In this document: positions 52,777 to 61,325 of the stretch, piece by piece | Numbering within the stretch: the stretch's first letter is position 1 | Layout: each line of letters begins with the position of its first letter | Assembly: GCF_002863225.1 (NCBI RefSeq) | Contig: NZ_PKEK01000051.1 | Coordinates: 62,001 to 126,000, forward strand | Direction: 5' to 3' | DNA from: Mycobacterium sp. | GTDB taxonomy: Bacteria; Actinomycetota; Actinomycetes; Mycobacteriales; Mycobacteriaceae | Length of the DNA stretch: 64,000 bases | Notes under the pieces: generated by a model | Databases searched by the model: none | What the model was told of the DNA's origin: nothing | The model's input: only the letters and a program-made list of their open reading frames with translations | Made by a program: the position numbers and the translations under genes

Positions 52777-53909
52777 ATCGCACCGATCTCGAAGGGCGAC
52801 TCTCCTACGTCGACGCCGTGCGTCGGTACCTGCCCACGTTGGCCGACCAGCTCGAGAAGCTCGGACTGTCGGCCGTCGAGGACCCGGGTAGCGGTGTCGT
52901 CGACATGTGGAAGGAGCACGACGGCCCGCGGCTGACCGCGCCGAAGGAGCTCAGCGGCCTCGGTGCCAGCTGTGTGGAAACCGTTGAGCTCCAACGTGGT
53001 GTCGGCTATCTGAGTCCGTCGCTGGCCGCTGCCACCACCATGCACTACCTTTCGGTGGCCGGTCTCGTCGACTTCGCCGAAACCGCCGACGAGGCGACGG
53101 TGGGACTGGTCAAGTCACTGATCGAGAACAACACGGTGTTCGCGTCGGGCTTTTCGGAGGGCACGATCGAGGGCAGCGTCTTTCGCCCCACCATGAAGGC
53201 CGAGCCCGCCGACGGCGGTTACACCGTCACCGGCAGCAAGAAGCCGTGCAGTCTGGCCGACAGCATGGACTGCGTGATGGCGAGCGTGGTGCTCAGCGAC
53301 ACCGGACAGCGGGCCATCACGCTGATCTGGAACGGCAGCCCCGGCCTGTCGGTCAGCCCGCTGTGGACCAGCCCGGCGCTGGGCGCCGCACAGACCCATG
53401 CGGTGAACTTCGAAAACGTCTTCGTGCCAAGCGATCTGTCGATGGTCAGCGACATCGAAGATCCCGACGGCCGCAACGAGAAGTCCGGTTACGTGCTGTT
53501 CGGTCTGATCATCACCGCCGGTTATGTCGGCGCCGCGACACGGCTGGCACTCAAACTCGTCGAGCGGCCCAACTTCACCGAGGCTGACTTCGTCGAACTG
53601 TTCTCCCCGATCGAGGGAGTGTGGCGGGCGTTGCGCATGGTCGCGGCCCGCTACGACGGCGGCGACCGCAGCGACGACTTGTTCGCCGACCTGTTGTGGA
53701 TCCGGCTCGGTCTGCGTGACCAACTGCAGAGCAGTGTGGCCCGCCTGGTGTCGCGGGTCGGCGGTGTCGGATTCGCCACCGACCCCGAAGTCGCCTACCT
53801 GGTCGGGTGCATCAGCGCCTACTCGTTCCACCCGCCCAACCTGCGCGAGGCGGGCACCTTCCTGATCGACCACGAGTTGGCCGGCAAGATCGACCTGGCG
53901 CGCAGCTAG
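52773..53909 (+). CDS. Acyl-CoA dehydrogenase family protein
   Basis: The 378-residue product has the acyl-CoA dehydrogenase layout: a helical N-terminal part and a central beta-domain (SGFSEGTIEGSVFRPTM, YTVTGSKKPCSLADSMD). A C-terminal helical bundle follows (LRDQLQSSVARLVSRVGGVGF). The FAD is bound at the beta-domain/helical interface in this family. I could not place the catalytic base with confidence. It may introduce or remove a double bond, or hydroxylate, in the acyl chain handled by the operon. Translation is coupled to the previous gene by ATGA. The stop shares a CTAG with the convergent transporter stop. Confidence 0.85.
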   Translation: MNRTDLEGRLSYVDAVRRYLPTLADQLEKLGLSAVEDPGSGVVDMWKEHDGPRLTAPKELSGLGASCVETVELQRGVGYLSPSLAAATTMHYLSVAGLVDFAETADEATVGLVKSLIENNTVFASGFSEGTIEGSVFRPTMKAEPADGGYTVTGSKKPCSLADSMDCVMASVVLSDTGQRAITLIWNGSPGLSVSPLWTSPALGAAQTHAVNFENVFVPSDLSMVSDIEDPDGRNEKSGYVLFGLIITAGYVGAATRLALKLVERPNFTEADFVELFSPIEGVWRALRMVAARYDGGDRSDDLFADLLWIRLGLRDQLQSSVARLVSRVGGVGFATDPEVAYLVGCISAYSFHPPNLREAGTFLIDHELAGKIDLARS

Positions 53910-56101
53910 CTTTCGCTGATGCCCACGGCCGCATGAAGTTTGGCGAGCGGCCCGGGCGCCCACCAGTTCCATCTGCCGACCAGCTTCATGAACGCGGGCA
54001 CCAGCACCATCCGGACCAGCGTGGCGTCGACGATCACGGCGAGCGCCAGGCCTATCCCGATCATCCGCATGAACGACACCTGCCCGGTGCTGAGCGCGGC
54101 GAAGACGATCACCATCAGCAGCGCGGCGGCGGTGATCACCCGGCCCGCGGTGGCGATGCCCATCGTCACCGCTTCGGCGTTGTCCTGCGGCCCCTGAGCG
54201 GATTTCAGCCAGTGCTCCCGGATGCGCGACAGCAGGAACACCTCGTAGTCCATCGACAGACCGAACGCGGTGGCGAACAGGAACACCAGCACGTCGGCGA
54301 CCAGAGTGCCGGTCGCCGTGGTACCGAGCCCGCCGAGGTGGCCCTCCTGGAACACCCAGACCAGCGCGCCCAGCGTCGCCGACAGCGACAACGTGTTGAG
54401 CACCAACGCTTCCAGCGGCAGCACCAGGCTGCCGGTCAGCAGGAAGATCAACACGAAAGTCGTTGCGGCAACCAGCAATAGCACTATGGGCAATCGCCGG
54501 ACGATCTCGTCGACCGAGTCCCGGTTCAGCTGGTCGGCTCCGGTGAACAACGCCTCGGCGCCGTGCGGCACCGGGACACCCCGGAGCTGGTCGATCGCCG
54601 TGCGGTACCGCGAGTCCAGCGACGAGCCTGGCACCGACACCGACAGCCACAGGCTGCCGTCTTTGGCTGCCGTCGGCGACATCGGCGGCCCGACATTGTT
54701 ACCGGCGATAAACGAACCACCCGGCGCGGCAACGGCTTCCACGCCCGGGACGTTGGACAGCGCGGTCGCGTAGTCCGAGACGTCGCTGTCGCTCAGGTTG
54801 CGCGCGTCGGGGATCACGATCGACGTGGCCATCGCCGGGTCGGCCGGGAACTGGCTGCGCATGATGTCGCCGACCTGCCGGGACTGGGCCGTGGTCGGAA
54901 GGACCCGGTCGTCCGGAAGCCCGAAGCGGGCGCGGGCGAATGGAGACCCCAGCAGAAGCAGCAGCGCCACGACGGCCAGGGCGCAGGGCAACGCGTGGCG
55001 CATCACGAACGTCGCGACCCGGTAGAGCGCGCCGTGTCGGACGTCCGGGTCCGGTTTGGTGCGGCGGAACAGCGCCCGGATGTTCAGCGATTCGATCCGG
55101 TCGCCCAGCAGCTTGATCACCACGGGGGCGACCACGACGGCGTACAGCCCGGCCAGGGCCACCACCCCGCACCCGGCGTACGCCATCGAGCGCAGGAAGT
55201 ACATCGGAAACACCGCGAGCGCGCTGACGGCGAGGAACACCGTGCATGCGGAGAACAGGATCGTCCGTCCCGCCGTGGCCACCGCCCGGCGCAACGCGAG
55301 GTCGCGATCCCCGAGGTCGAGGTACTCCTCGCGGTACCGGCTGATCAGCAACAGCGTGTAGTCGATGGCCAGCGCCAGGCCCATGGCGGTGGTGAGGTCG
55401 AGGGAGAAGATCGACACGTCGGCGAACAGCGTGATCACGCGCAGCATCCCGAGCGTGCCGACGATCGCCAACCCGCCCACCACCAAAGGCAGCAGGGCGG
55501 CGAACAGTCCACCGAACACCCACACCAGGACGATCAGCGACAGCGGCAACGTGATGGCCTCGGCGGCCAGCAGATCTTTTTCGGACTGGTCGTTGATCTC
55601 CGAGGCCACCGTCGCCGTCCCACCGGCCAGCACCTCGACTCCGTCGCGTCTACCGGTGAAACGGTCAGAGATCGTCTTCGCGTGCTTGGGTGCGTCGTTC
55701 TCCGATCCGGTGATACCGGTGATCACCAGACCCGTCTTGCCGTCCTTGCTGACCAGGCCGGCGCTTTGCGGGGTGCCGTCCCAGGGCGATTCGACGTCGT
55801 TGACGAATTCGGATCGGCGTAAGTCCTCGACGAGCTTGCGTCCGGCGGCCGCCGCTCCCGGGTCCTGCACGCTGCCCGGTGCACGCACCACCAGCGTCAG
55901 GTCCATGTCCCCCTGGCCGAATTTGGTGGTGAGAACTTTCATGCCGCGGGCCGACGGCGAGCTCGGATCCTGAAAGCCCGCAGCGCCAAGGTGTTCGGTG
56001 ACGGTGGCGCCGAATGCCGCCGCGACGACGGTGAGCAGCAGCACGCCGGCAAGCACTCGCTTGGGGGCTGCGATAACCAGACGAGCCAGCAGCGAAAGCA
56101 T
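53906..56101 (-). CDS. RND/MMPL-family transporter
   Basis: The 731-residue protein has two repeats of one helix, a large extracellular loop and five to six helices. The Asp-Tyr proton-relay pairs are in MGLALAIDYTLLLISRYREE and GLSMDYEVFLLSRIRE. This is the architecture of MMPL/RND exporters of the YdfJ type, smaller than the MmpL proteins for long lipids. The start at 56101 places the first helix (LLARLVIAAPKRVLAGVLLL) correctly; longer in-frame starts run to 56224 and would overlap the divergent gene. It faces the oxoamine synthase operon tail to tail, and it may export its product, though this is only positional evidence. Confidence 0.88.
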   Translation of the reverse strand: MLSLLARLVIAAPKRVLAGVLLLTVVAAAFGATVTEHLGAAGFQDPSSPSARGMKVLTTKFGQGDMDLTLVVRAPGSVQDPGAAAAGRKLVEDLRRSEFVNDVESPWDGTPQSAGLVSKDGKTGLVITGITGSENDAPKHAKTISDRFTGRRDGVEVLAGGTATVASEINDQSEKDLLAAEAITLPLSLIVLVWVFGGLFAALLPLVVGGLAIVGTLGMLRVITLFADVSIFSLDLTTAMGLALAIDYTLLLISRYREEYLDLGDRDLALRRAVATAGRTILFSACTVFLAVSALAVFPMYFLRSMAYAGCGVVALAGLYAVVVAPVVIKLLGDRIESLNIRALFRRTKPDPDVRHGALYRVATFVMRHALPCALAVVALLLLLGSPFARARFGLPDDRVLPTTAQSRQVGDIMRSQFPADPAMATSIVIPDARNLSDSDVSDYATALSNVPGVEAVAAPGGSFIAGNNVGPPMSPTAAKDGSLWLSVSVPGSSLDSRYRTAIDQLRGVPVPHGAEALFTGADQLNRDSVDEIVRRLPIVLLLVAATTFVLIFLLTGSLVLPLEALVLNTLSLSATLGALVWVFQEGHLGGLGTTATGTLVADVLVFLFATAFGLSMDYEVFLLSRIREHWLKSAQGPQDNAEAVTMGIATAGRVITAAALLMVIVFAALSTGQVSFMRMIGIGLALAVIVDATLVRMVLVPAFMKLVGRWNWWAPGPLAKLHAAVGISES

Positions 56102-56175
56102 CCAGGCGATGCTACCCAGGGCAACCCGCCGCCAAACCCGGAATAGCGGCGGTCGGGCGGTAGGTTGGAGCAACC

Positions 56176-57027
56176 ATGACCGATTCAGCGACAGGCAAAC
56201 CCGATCTCGGACGCTTCGGATCATTCGGACGCGGCGTCACACCCGCCCAGGCCAAGGACATCGAGGCGCTGGGCTTTGGATCCGTATGGGTGGGTGGTTC
56301 GCCGCCCGCCGAGCTGGCCTGGGTGGAACCCATTCTGGAGGCGACGACGACGCTGCAGGTCGCCACCGGCATCGTCAACATCTGGTCGGACAAGGCCGGA
56401 CCCGTCGCCGAGTCGTTCCACCGGATCGACCGCGCCTATCCGGGCCGGTTCCTGCTCGGCATCGGCGTCGGGCATCCCGAGGCGATCGCCGAATACCGCA
56501 AGCCCTACGACGCGCTGGTGGAATACCTCGACCAACTCGACGAACACGGCGTGCCCGCCAACCGCCGCGTGGTCGCGGCACTGGGGCCGCAGGTGCTGAA
56601 GCTGTCGGGCCGTCGCAGCGCGGGCGCGCACCCGTACCTCACCACCCCCGAACACACCGCGCAGGCCCGCGAGCTGCTCGGGCCGTCGGCGTTTTTGGCG
56701 CCCGAGCACAAGGCCGTCCTGACCACGAACGGCGAAGAGGCCCGGGCCATCGGCCGCAAGGTGCTGCCGGTGTACTTCAATCTGGCCAACTACCGCAACA
56801 ATTGGAAGCGGCTCGGGTTCACCGACGCCGAAACCACCTTCCCGGGCAGCGATCGACTGCTCGACGCGCTGATCGCGTACGGCACTCCGGAGGCGATCGC
56901 GGCGCGACTCAAGGAGCACCTGGACGCCGGCGCCGACCACGTGCCCGTGCAGATCTTGACCAAAGATGAAAACCTGGTGTCCGCGTTGGCCGAACTCGCC
57001 GGGCCGCTGGGACTGACACCGGCTTGA
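56176..57027 (+). CDS. LLM-class F420-dependent oxidoreductase (first of a tandem pair)
   Basis: The 283-residue protein is a luciferase-like monooxygenase-fold enzyme of the F420 group. It contains GFGSVWVGGSPPAELAWVEP near the start, TLQVATGIVNIWSD, YPGRFLLGIGVGHPE and a C-terminal HLDAGADHVPVQIL barrel strand. The substrate is unknown. It corresponds in position to the gene next to rmlB in M. tuberculosis (Rv3463). It is divergent from the transporter across a 74-nt gap and precedes its paralogue by 20 nt. Confidence 0.9.
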   Translation: MTDSATGKPDLGRFGSFGRGVTPAQAKDIEALGFGSVWVGGSPPAELAWVEPILEATTTLQVATGIVNIWSDKAGPVAESFHRIDRAYPGRFLLGIGVGHPEAIAEYRKPYDALVEYLDQLDEHGVPANRRVVAALGPQVLKLSGRRSAGAHPYLTTPEHTAQARELLGPSAFLAPEHKAVLTTNGEEARAIGRKVLPVYFNLANYRNNWKRLGFTDAETTFPGSDRLLDALIAYGTPEAIAARLKEHLDAGADHVPVQILTKDENLVSALAELAGPLGLTPA

Positions 57028-57047
57028 CGAACCAGAGAGGGATGTAG

Positions 57048-57911
57048 ATGACCGAGGGCGTTTCGCTCAAACCCGATCTGGGTCGTTTCGGCGTCTGGCT
57101 TCCCGGCAGATCCGTCAGCCCGGGCGTCGCGCAGCAGATCGAATCGCTGGGTTACGGCGCGGTGTGGGTGGGTGGATCCCCCGACGCCGATCTCAGTTGG
57201 GTGGAACCGGCCCTCGCCGAGACCGCCACGCTGCAACTGGCCACCGGCATCATCAACATCTGGTCGTCGCCGGCCGCCGAGGTGGCCGAGTCGTTCCGCC
57301 GCATCGAAAGCGCTTACCCCGGAAGGTTTTTGCTGGGCGTCGGGGTGGGCCATCCCGAGCACACCGACGAATACAAGAAGCCCTACGACGCACTGGTCGA
57401 GTATCTGGACGTGCTCGACGGCGCCTCGTTGCCGACCAGTCGGCGGGTGCTCGCGGCGCTGGGGCCCAAGGTGCTGGCGCTGTCCGCCGAGCGCAGCGCC
57501 GGTGCCCACCCGTACCTCACCACGCCCGAACACACCGCGAACGCCCGCGAACTCGTCGGCAACACGGTGTTCCTGGCCCCGGAGCACAAAGTCGTGTTGA
57601 CCGAGAACGCCAACGAGGCCCGCGAGATCGGCCGGCGGACCGTCGAGTTCTACCTCGGCCTGAGCAACTATGTGAACAACTGGCGGCGGCTCGGCTTCGC
57701 CGACTCCGATGTCGAAAAACCCGGTAGTGACAGGCTGATTGACGCCGTGATCGCCCATGGCACGGTCGAGCAGATCGCCGCGCGCCTGGTCGAACACCTG
57801 GATGCGGGCGCCGATCACGTGGCGATCCAGGTGCTGGGTGGGCCCGACGGCAAGCTGCTCGGCGCGTTGGAAGCGTTGGCCGGACCGCTGGGGTTGACGC
57901 CTCCGCGCTGA
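57048..57911 (+). CDS. LLM-class F420-dependent oxidoreductase (second of a tandem pair)
   Basis: The 287-residue paralogue shares most motifs with the upstream gene (GAVWVGGSPDADLSWVEP, TLQLATGIINIW, YPGRFLLGVGVGHPE, HLDAGADHVAIQVL), so the pair arose by tandem duplication. GAGAGGGATG provides a ribosome site before the ATG at 57048. It ends 21 nt before rmlB and may be co-transcribed with it. The substrates of the two copies are unknown and could differ, since the N-terminal loop (FGVWLPGRSVSPG versus FGSFGRGVTPA) is altered. Confidence 0.9.
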   Translation: MTEGVSLKPDLGRFGVWLPGRSVSPGVAQQIESLGYGAVWVGGSPDADLSWVEPALAETATLQLATGIINIWSSPAAEVAESFRRIESAYPGRFLLGVGVGHPEHTDEYKKPYDALVEYLDVLDGASLPTSRRVLAALGPKVLALSAERSAGAHPYLTTPEHTANARELVGNTVFLAPEHKVVLTENANEAREIGRRTVEFYLGLSNYVNNWRRLGFADSDVEKPGSDRLIDAVIAHGTVEQIAARLVEHLDAGADHVAIQVLGGPDGKLLGALEALAGPLGLTPPR

Positions 57912-57932
57912 TTGCCGGGCTAGGGTTTCTGC

Positions 57933-58928
57933 ATGCGGCTGCTGGTCACCGGTGGCGCTGGGTTCATCGGCGCCAACTTCGTGCACGCCTGCGTGCGCGA
58001 TCACCCCGATGACGCGGTGACCGTGCTGGACGCCATGACCTACGCGGGCAGCCGCGAGTCGCTGGCGCCGGTGTCCGGTGACATCCGGGTGGTGCAGGGC
58101 GACATCACCGACGTCGACCTGGTTTCGCAGTTGGTCGGCGACAGCGACGCTGTGGTGCACTTCGCCGCCGAGACCCACAACGACAACTCACTGGCCGACC
58201 CGGCGCCGTTCCTGCGGGCCAACGTGATCGGGACGTTCACCATCCTGGAGGCGGTGCGCCGGCATGGAGTCCGGCTGCATCATGTGTCCACCGATGAGGT
58301 GTACGGCGATCTGGCGCTGGACGCCGCGGATCGTTTCACCGAATCCACCGCCTACAACCCGTCGAGCCCGTACTCGTCGACCAAGGCCGCCGCCGACATG
58401 CTGGTGCGTGCCTGGGTGCGCTCCTACGGGGTGCGCGCGACACTCTCCAACTGCTCCAACAACTATGGGCCGTATCAGCACGTGGAGAAGTTCATTCCCC
58501 GGCAGATCACCAATGTGCTGACCGGGCGACGTCCGAAGTTGTACGGCACTGGTGCCCATGTGCGGGACTGGATTCACGTCGACGACCACAACGTCGCGGT
58601 CCGCCGCATCCTCGACGACGGGCGCGCTGGGCAGACCTATCTGATCGGCGCCGACGGTGAGCGCGACAACCTGACGGTGCTGCGAACTCTGCTGGTGCTG
58701 ATGGACCACGATCCCGACGACTTCGATCACGTGGTCGACCGCGCCGGCCACGACCTCCGTTACGCGATCGACCCTTCGCGGGTGCGCGACGAGTTAGGTT
58801 GGGTACCAGAGCATGTCGACTTCGACGAGGGCCTGCGCGCAACGATCGACTGGTATCGCGGCAACGAATCGTGGTGGCGGCCACTCAAAGACGCCGTCGA
58901 AGCGCGCTACGAAGAGCGGGGACAATGA
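57933..58928 (+). CDS. rmlB: dTDP-glucose 4,6-dehydratase
   Basis: The 331-residue enzyme has the NAD loop TGGAGFIGANF (residues 6-16), catalytic STDEVYGDL near residue 120, and Tyr147/Lys151 in SPYSSTKAAAD. NCSNNYGPYQHVEKFIP and the binding segment RDWIHVDDH follow. It makes dTDP-4-keto-6-deoxyglucose in the dTDP-rhamnose pathway for the arabinogalactan linker, an essential mycobacterial envelope part. rmlC follows after one nucleotide, so both form an operon. Confidence 0.96.
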   Translation: MRLLVTGGAGFIGANFVHACVRDHPDDAVTVLDAMTYAGSRESLAPVSGDIRVVQGDITDVDLVSQLVGDSDAVVHFAAETHNDNSLADPAPFLRANVIGTFTILEAVRRHGVRLHHVSTDEVYGDLALDAADRFTESTAYNPSSPYSSTKAAADMLVRAWVRSYGVRATLSNCSNNYGPYQHVEKFIPRQITNVLTGRRPKLYGTGAHVRDWIHVDDHNVAVRRILDDGRAGQTYLIGADGERDNLTVLRTLLVLMDHDPDDFDHVVDRAGHDLRYAIDPSRVRDELGWVPEHVDFDEGLRATIDWYRGNESWWRPLKDAVEARYEERGQ

Positions 58929-58929
58929 C

Positions 58930-59532
58930 GTGGACGTCCGCGAACTCGCCATCGCCGGCGCATGGGAGATCACTCCTGCAATGCATCCTGATTCGCGCGG
59001 CCTGTTCTTCGAATGGCTGACCGATCGGGAATTCACCGCCTTCGCCGGCTACCGGCTCGATGTTCGTCAGGCCAACTGCTCGGTGTCGGCGGCCGGCGTG
59101 CTGCGCGGGCTGCACTTCGCCGAGCTGCCGCCGAGCCAGGCCAAATACGTGACCTGCCTGTCCGGCTCGGTATTCGACGTGGTGGTCGACATCCGGGTGG
59201 GATCGCCGACGTTCGGCCGGTGGGACGCGGTGGTGCTCGATGACCGCAGCCACCAGTCGGTGTACATCTCCGAAGGGTTGGCGCACGGTTTTCTTGCACT
59301 GCAGGATAATTCGACCGTGATGTATCTGTGCTCGACGGAATACAGTCCGCAGCGCGAGCACACCATCGCCGCGACCGATCCGGCTTTGGCCATCGAATGG
59401 CCGAGTGGGCACGAGCTGGTGATTTCGGACCGGGACGCCTCGGCGCCGTCGCTGGCCGAGGTGCGTGCCGCCGGGCTCCTCCCGACGTGGGACGAGGCCC
59501 AGGCGTTCACGCGCCGCCTCCGGGGCGATTAG
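58930..59532 (+). CDS. rmlC: dTDP-4-dehydrorhamnose 3,5-epimerase
   Basis: The 200-residue cupin-like enzyme starts at the GTG at 58930 (VDVRELAIAGAWEI). It contains the substrate segment NCSVSAAGVLRGLHFAELP, the catalytic-His region LRGLHF, and YISEGLAHGFLAL. It converts the RmlB product into the L-rhamnose precursor. The frame is open upstream into rmlB, but the GTG gives the same length as the M. tuberculosis enzyme (about 202 residues). Confidence 0.95.
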   Translation: MDVRELAIAGAWEITPAMHPDSRGLFFEWLTDREFTAFAGYRLDVRQANCSVSAAGVLRGLHFAELPPSQAKYVTCLSGSVFDVVVDIRVGSPTFGRWDAVVLDDRSHQSVYISEGLAHGFLALQDNSTVMYLCSTEYSPQREHTIAATDPALAIEWPSGHELVISDRDASAPSLAEVRAAGLLPTWDEAQAFTRRLRGD

Positions 59533-59579
59533 AGCCGGGCCGACCGGGGTACCTCCACTTCCTCATCGAGGAGGTCGCC

Positions 59580-59807
59580 ATGCTCCACCAACTATTGCTG
59601 GCCAGCTATAGCCAGCCCGAGGCCGCGGGATTCATTCTGCGGGGCATCAAAGGCATTTTCGTCCTCATCGGCGGTTTCATCGCCGCCATCATCTGCGGCG
59701 TCATCGCTGCATTCAAGGGCCGCAACCCCTTCGGCTGGGGCATTCTCGGCTTCTTCTTCAGCATCATCACGCTGATCGTGGTGAGCGTGATCCCGTCCAA
59801 GAAGTAG
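59580..59807 (+). CDS. Small membrane protein of unknown function
   Basis: The 75-residue protein has two hydrophobic helices: IFVLIGGFIAAIICGVIAAF (about residues 26-45), and GILGFFFSIITLIVVSVI (about 53-71). A KGRNPFGWG loop joins them, and the tail is short and basic (IPSKK). The ATG at 59580 is fixed by a GAGGAGG site 5 nt upstream. I do not recognise a family. The GRNPFGWGxLGFFF loop resembles short Bacteria-wide small membrane proteins of unknown role. It follows rmlC by 47 nt. Confidence 0.75.
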   Translation: MLHQLLLASYSQPEAAGFILRGIKGIFVLIGGFIAAIICGVIAAFKGRNPFGWGILGFFFSIITLIVVSVIPSKK

Positions 59808-59823
59808 TCGCGCGCCCGTCGTC

Positions 59824-61227
59824 CTAGAAGGGCGGCGGCTCGTCATTGGCGACGACGAGCCCGTCCTCGCCCGGTTGTCGGGCGGCCCGGTTGTGGCGTC
59901 GTTGGGCGGCAACGTAATTCGCGCGGTTCTGGGCGCGGGTGCGGCGGCGTTTCGGCATCATCGCGGTCCGGCTGACGCAGCGCATGCGGCCGGCAAGCTG
60001 CTCGAGCCCGCCTGTGGGCACACACAGCTGGGGGAACAGCATGGCGCTCCCCGGCGTGGTGACGTACGTCTGACCCGAGGGCGATGTCCAGATCAGGGTC
60101 CCGTCGGGAAGCTGTCGATCGCTCCAGCCCCAGAACGTCTTGATCAAATGATGAAGTCGGCACAGGGCTTTCAGATTGGACGCATGAGTAGCTCCGCCGT
60201 CGCCGTATGGCGTCGTGTGGTCGAGGTCGCAGGCGATGGCGGGCTGGTCGCAGCCGGGGAATCGGCATGTGAGGTCGCGGCAGCGGACGAAGTCGGCCAA
60301 CGCGTGCGACGGCACGTAGCGGTTCTCCGGCGGCGCATCCCCGGGATGGATCAATGGCCGCCGCGTGGCAGATCGCGCGAGGTCGGCGAGGAGTTCGGCG
60401 GGGATCAGCGCGTCGCTGCCGATCAGCGAGCCCGGCGTCGATTCGGTGCCGTCGAGCGCGGTCTGTTCGGCGATCACATGGATCACGACCGGGCTGGGCA
60501 CCGGCGCCGTGGCGGCGGGGCAATGTGGTTGTCCGCAAAGGCAACTCAGCCGGTTGGCCCCGACGGCCATGGCGCCCATGGCATCAGCGCGGCGCTGGTT
60601 ACGCGTACGCGGATCGTCGGCACACACCGTGGCGGCCAAGGCATCCAGGCGCGCATCGACGGCGTGGGCGTCAGTGGTGATCAGGCGCCCGAACACCTCG
60701 GTGAGGCCGGCCTCGTCGCCCCAGATGGCGAACTCGCGATCGCCGCGACTCTCCCGTCGACGCCGGACCGCATCACGATCTGCGCGCGCCACGACCTGGT
60801 CGACGTATCCTCCGAGCCGCCCCTGGGTGATGCCACGCCATCGCGCGAGCCTGACCGCCAACGACGCATCGACCGCGGCCAGCAGGTCAGGGTCGGTGAT
60901 CAGATCGGTCCGATAGACGATCGTCTTGAACGTCCGGTAATCGATGTCGCCGGCTACCAGTAGCGCTCCCACCCGGGGCAACCGCAACCGCATCGCCCGG
61001 GAGTATTCGAGGTAGCTCGTCGCCAAGCCGCGGGTGATGCTCAACGCCGCAGCCACTTCCGCGGTGATCGCCTCTTGCGTGTCGGTGCACCACGTCTCAC
61101 GCTCACCTACTTCGCGCAACCGCATGGCGTCGAGTTCTCCGATGACAGCCAGCCGCTCACCGGCCGCGCGATTCTCCGACCGCACCGCGGCTTGAAGCCG
61201 CTCAATCACTGGACCAGACTCGAACAT
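59824..61227 (-). CDS. DUF222/HNH endonuclease-like protein of the 13E12 type
   Basis: The 467-residue protein begins with a DUF222 region (residues about 1-300, MFESGPVIERLQ...) and ends with an HNH nuclease motif. The core is CRFPGCDQPAIACDLDHTTPY, with GGATHASNLKALCRLHHLIK providing the later His residues. This is the architecture of the mycobacterial 13E12 repeat family, thought to be mobile and DNA-damage inducible. The ATG at 61227 lies inside a LexA-type box; an in-frame TTG at 61257 is an alternative. It is convergent with the small membrane gene. Nuclease activity is inferred from the motif only. Confidence 0.85.
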   Translation of the reverse strand: MFESGPVIERLQAAVRSENRAAGERLAVIGELDAMRLREVGERETWCTDTQEAITAEVAAALSITRGLATSYLEYSRAMRLRLPRVGALLVAGDIDYRTFKTIVYRTDLITDPDLLAAVDASLAVRLARWRGITQGRLGGYVDQVVARADRDAVRRRRESRGDREFAIWGDEAGLTEVFGRLITTDAHAVDARLDALAATVCADDPRTRNQRRADAMGAMAVGANRLSCLCGQPHCPAATAPVPSPVVIHVIAEQTALDGTESTPGSLIGSDALIPAELLADLARSATRRPLIHPGDAPPENRYVPSHALADFVRCRDLTCRFPGCDQPAIACDLDHTTPYGDGGATHASNLKALCRLHHLIKTFWGWSDRQLPDGTLIWTSPSGQTYVTTPGSAMLFPQLCVPTGGLEQLAGRMRCVSRTAMMPKRRRTRAQNRANYVAAQRRHNRAARQPGEDGLVVANDEPPPF

Positions 61228-61235
61228 ACATTCGA
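61220..61235. promoter_or_regulatory. LexA (SOS) box overlapping the HNH gene start
   Basis: TCGAACATACATTCGA on the plus strand (minus strand TCGAATGTATGTTCGA) matches the mycobacterial LexA consensus TCGAAC-N4-GTTCGA with one mismatch in one arm. The ATG start at 61227 lies within it. SOS boxes near 13E12-family genes are known in M. tuberculosis. Confidence 0.75.
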
Positions 61236-61275
61236 TGCTAGATAAAGGGTCTGACAACTATGCCCGTCAAAGCAA

Positions 61276-61306
61276 TCGGCCGGACACCACCAGGGTGTCC
61301 GGCCGA
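61276..61306 (-). terminator. Hairpin terminator after the PE gene
   Basis: A perfect 13-bp stem (61276-61288 with 61294-61306, TCGGCCGGACACC type) and a 5-nt loop lie 20 nt downstream of the PE gene stop and upstream of the HNH gene. Confidence 0.75.
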
Positions 61307-61325
61307 CAGATGAAGATTGGTGGTA

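Noticed and set aside
53115..54650. A 511-codon minus-strand frame across the acyl-CoA dehydrogenase and transporter ends
   Set aside because: It overlaps two strong genes in other frames and has an Arg/Gly/Ala-rich composition typical of shadow frames.
59875..60963. A 362-codon plus-strand frame opposite the HNH gene
   Set aside because: The HNH and DUF222 motifs on the minus strand are specific; the plus frame shows none.
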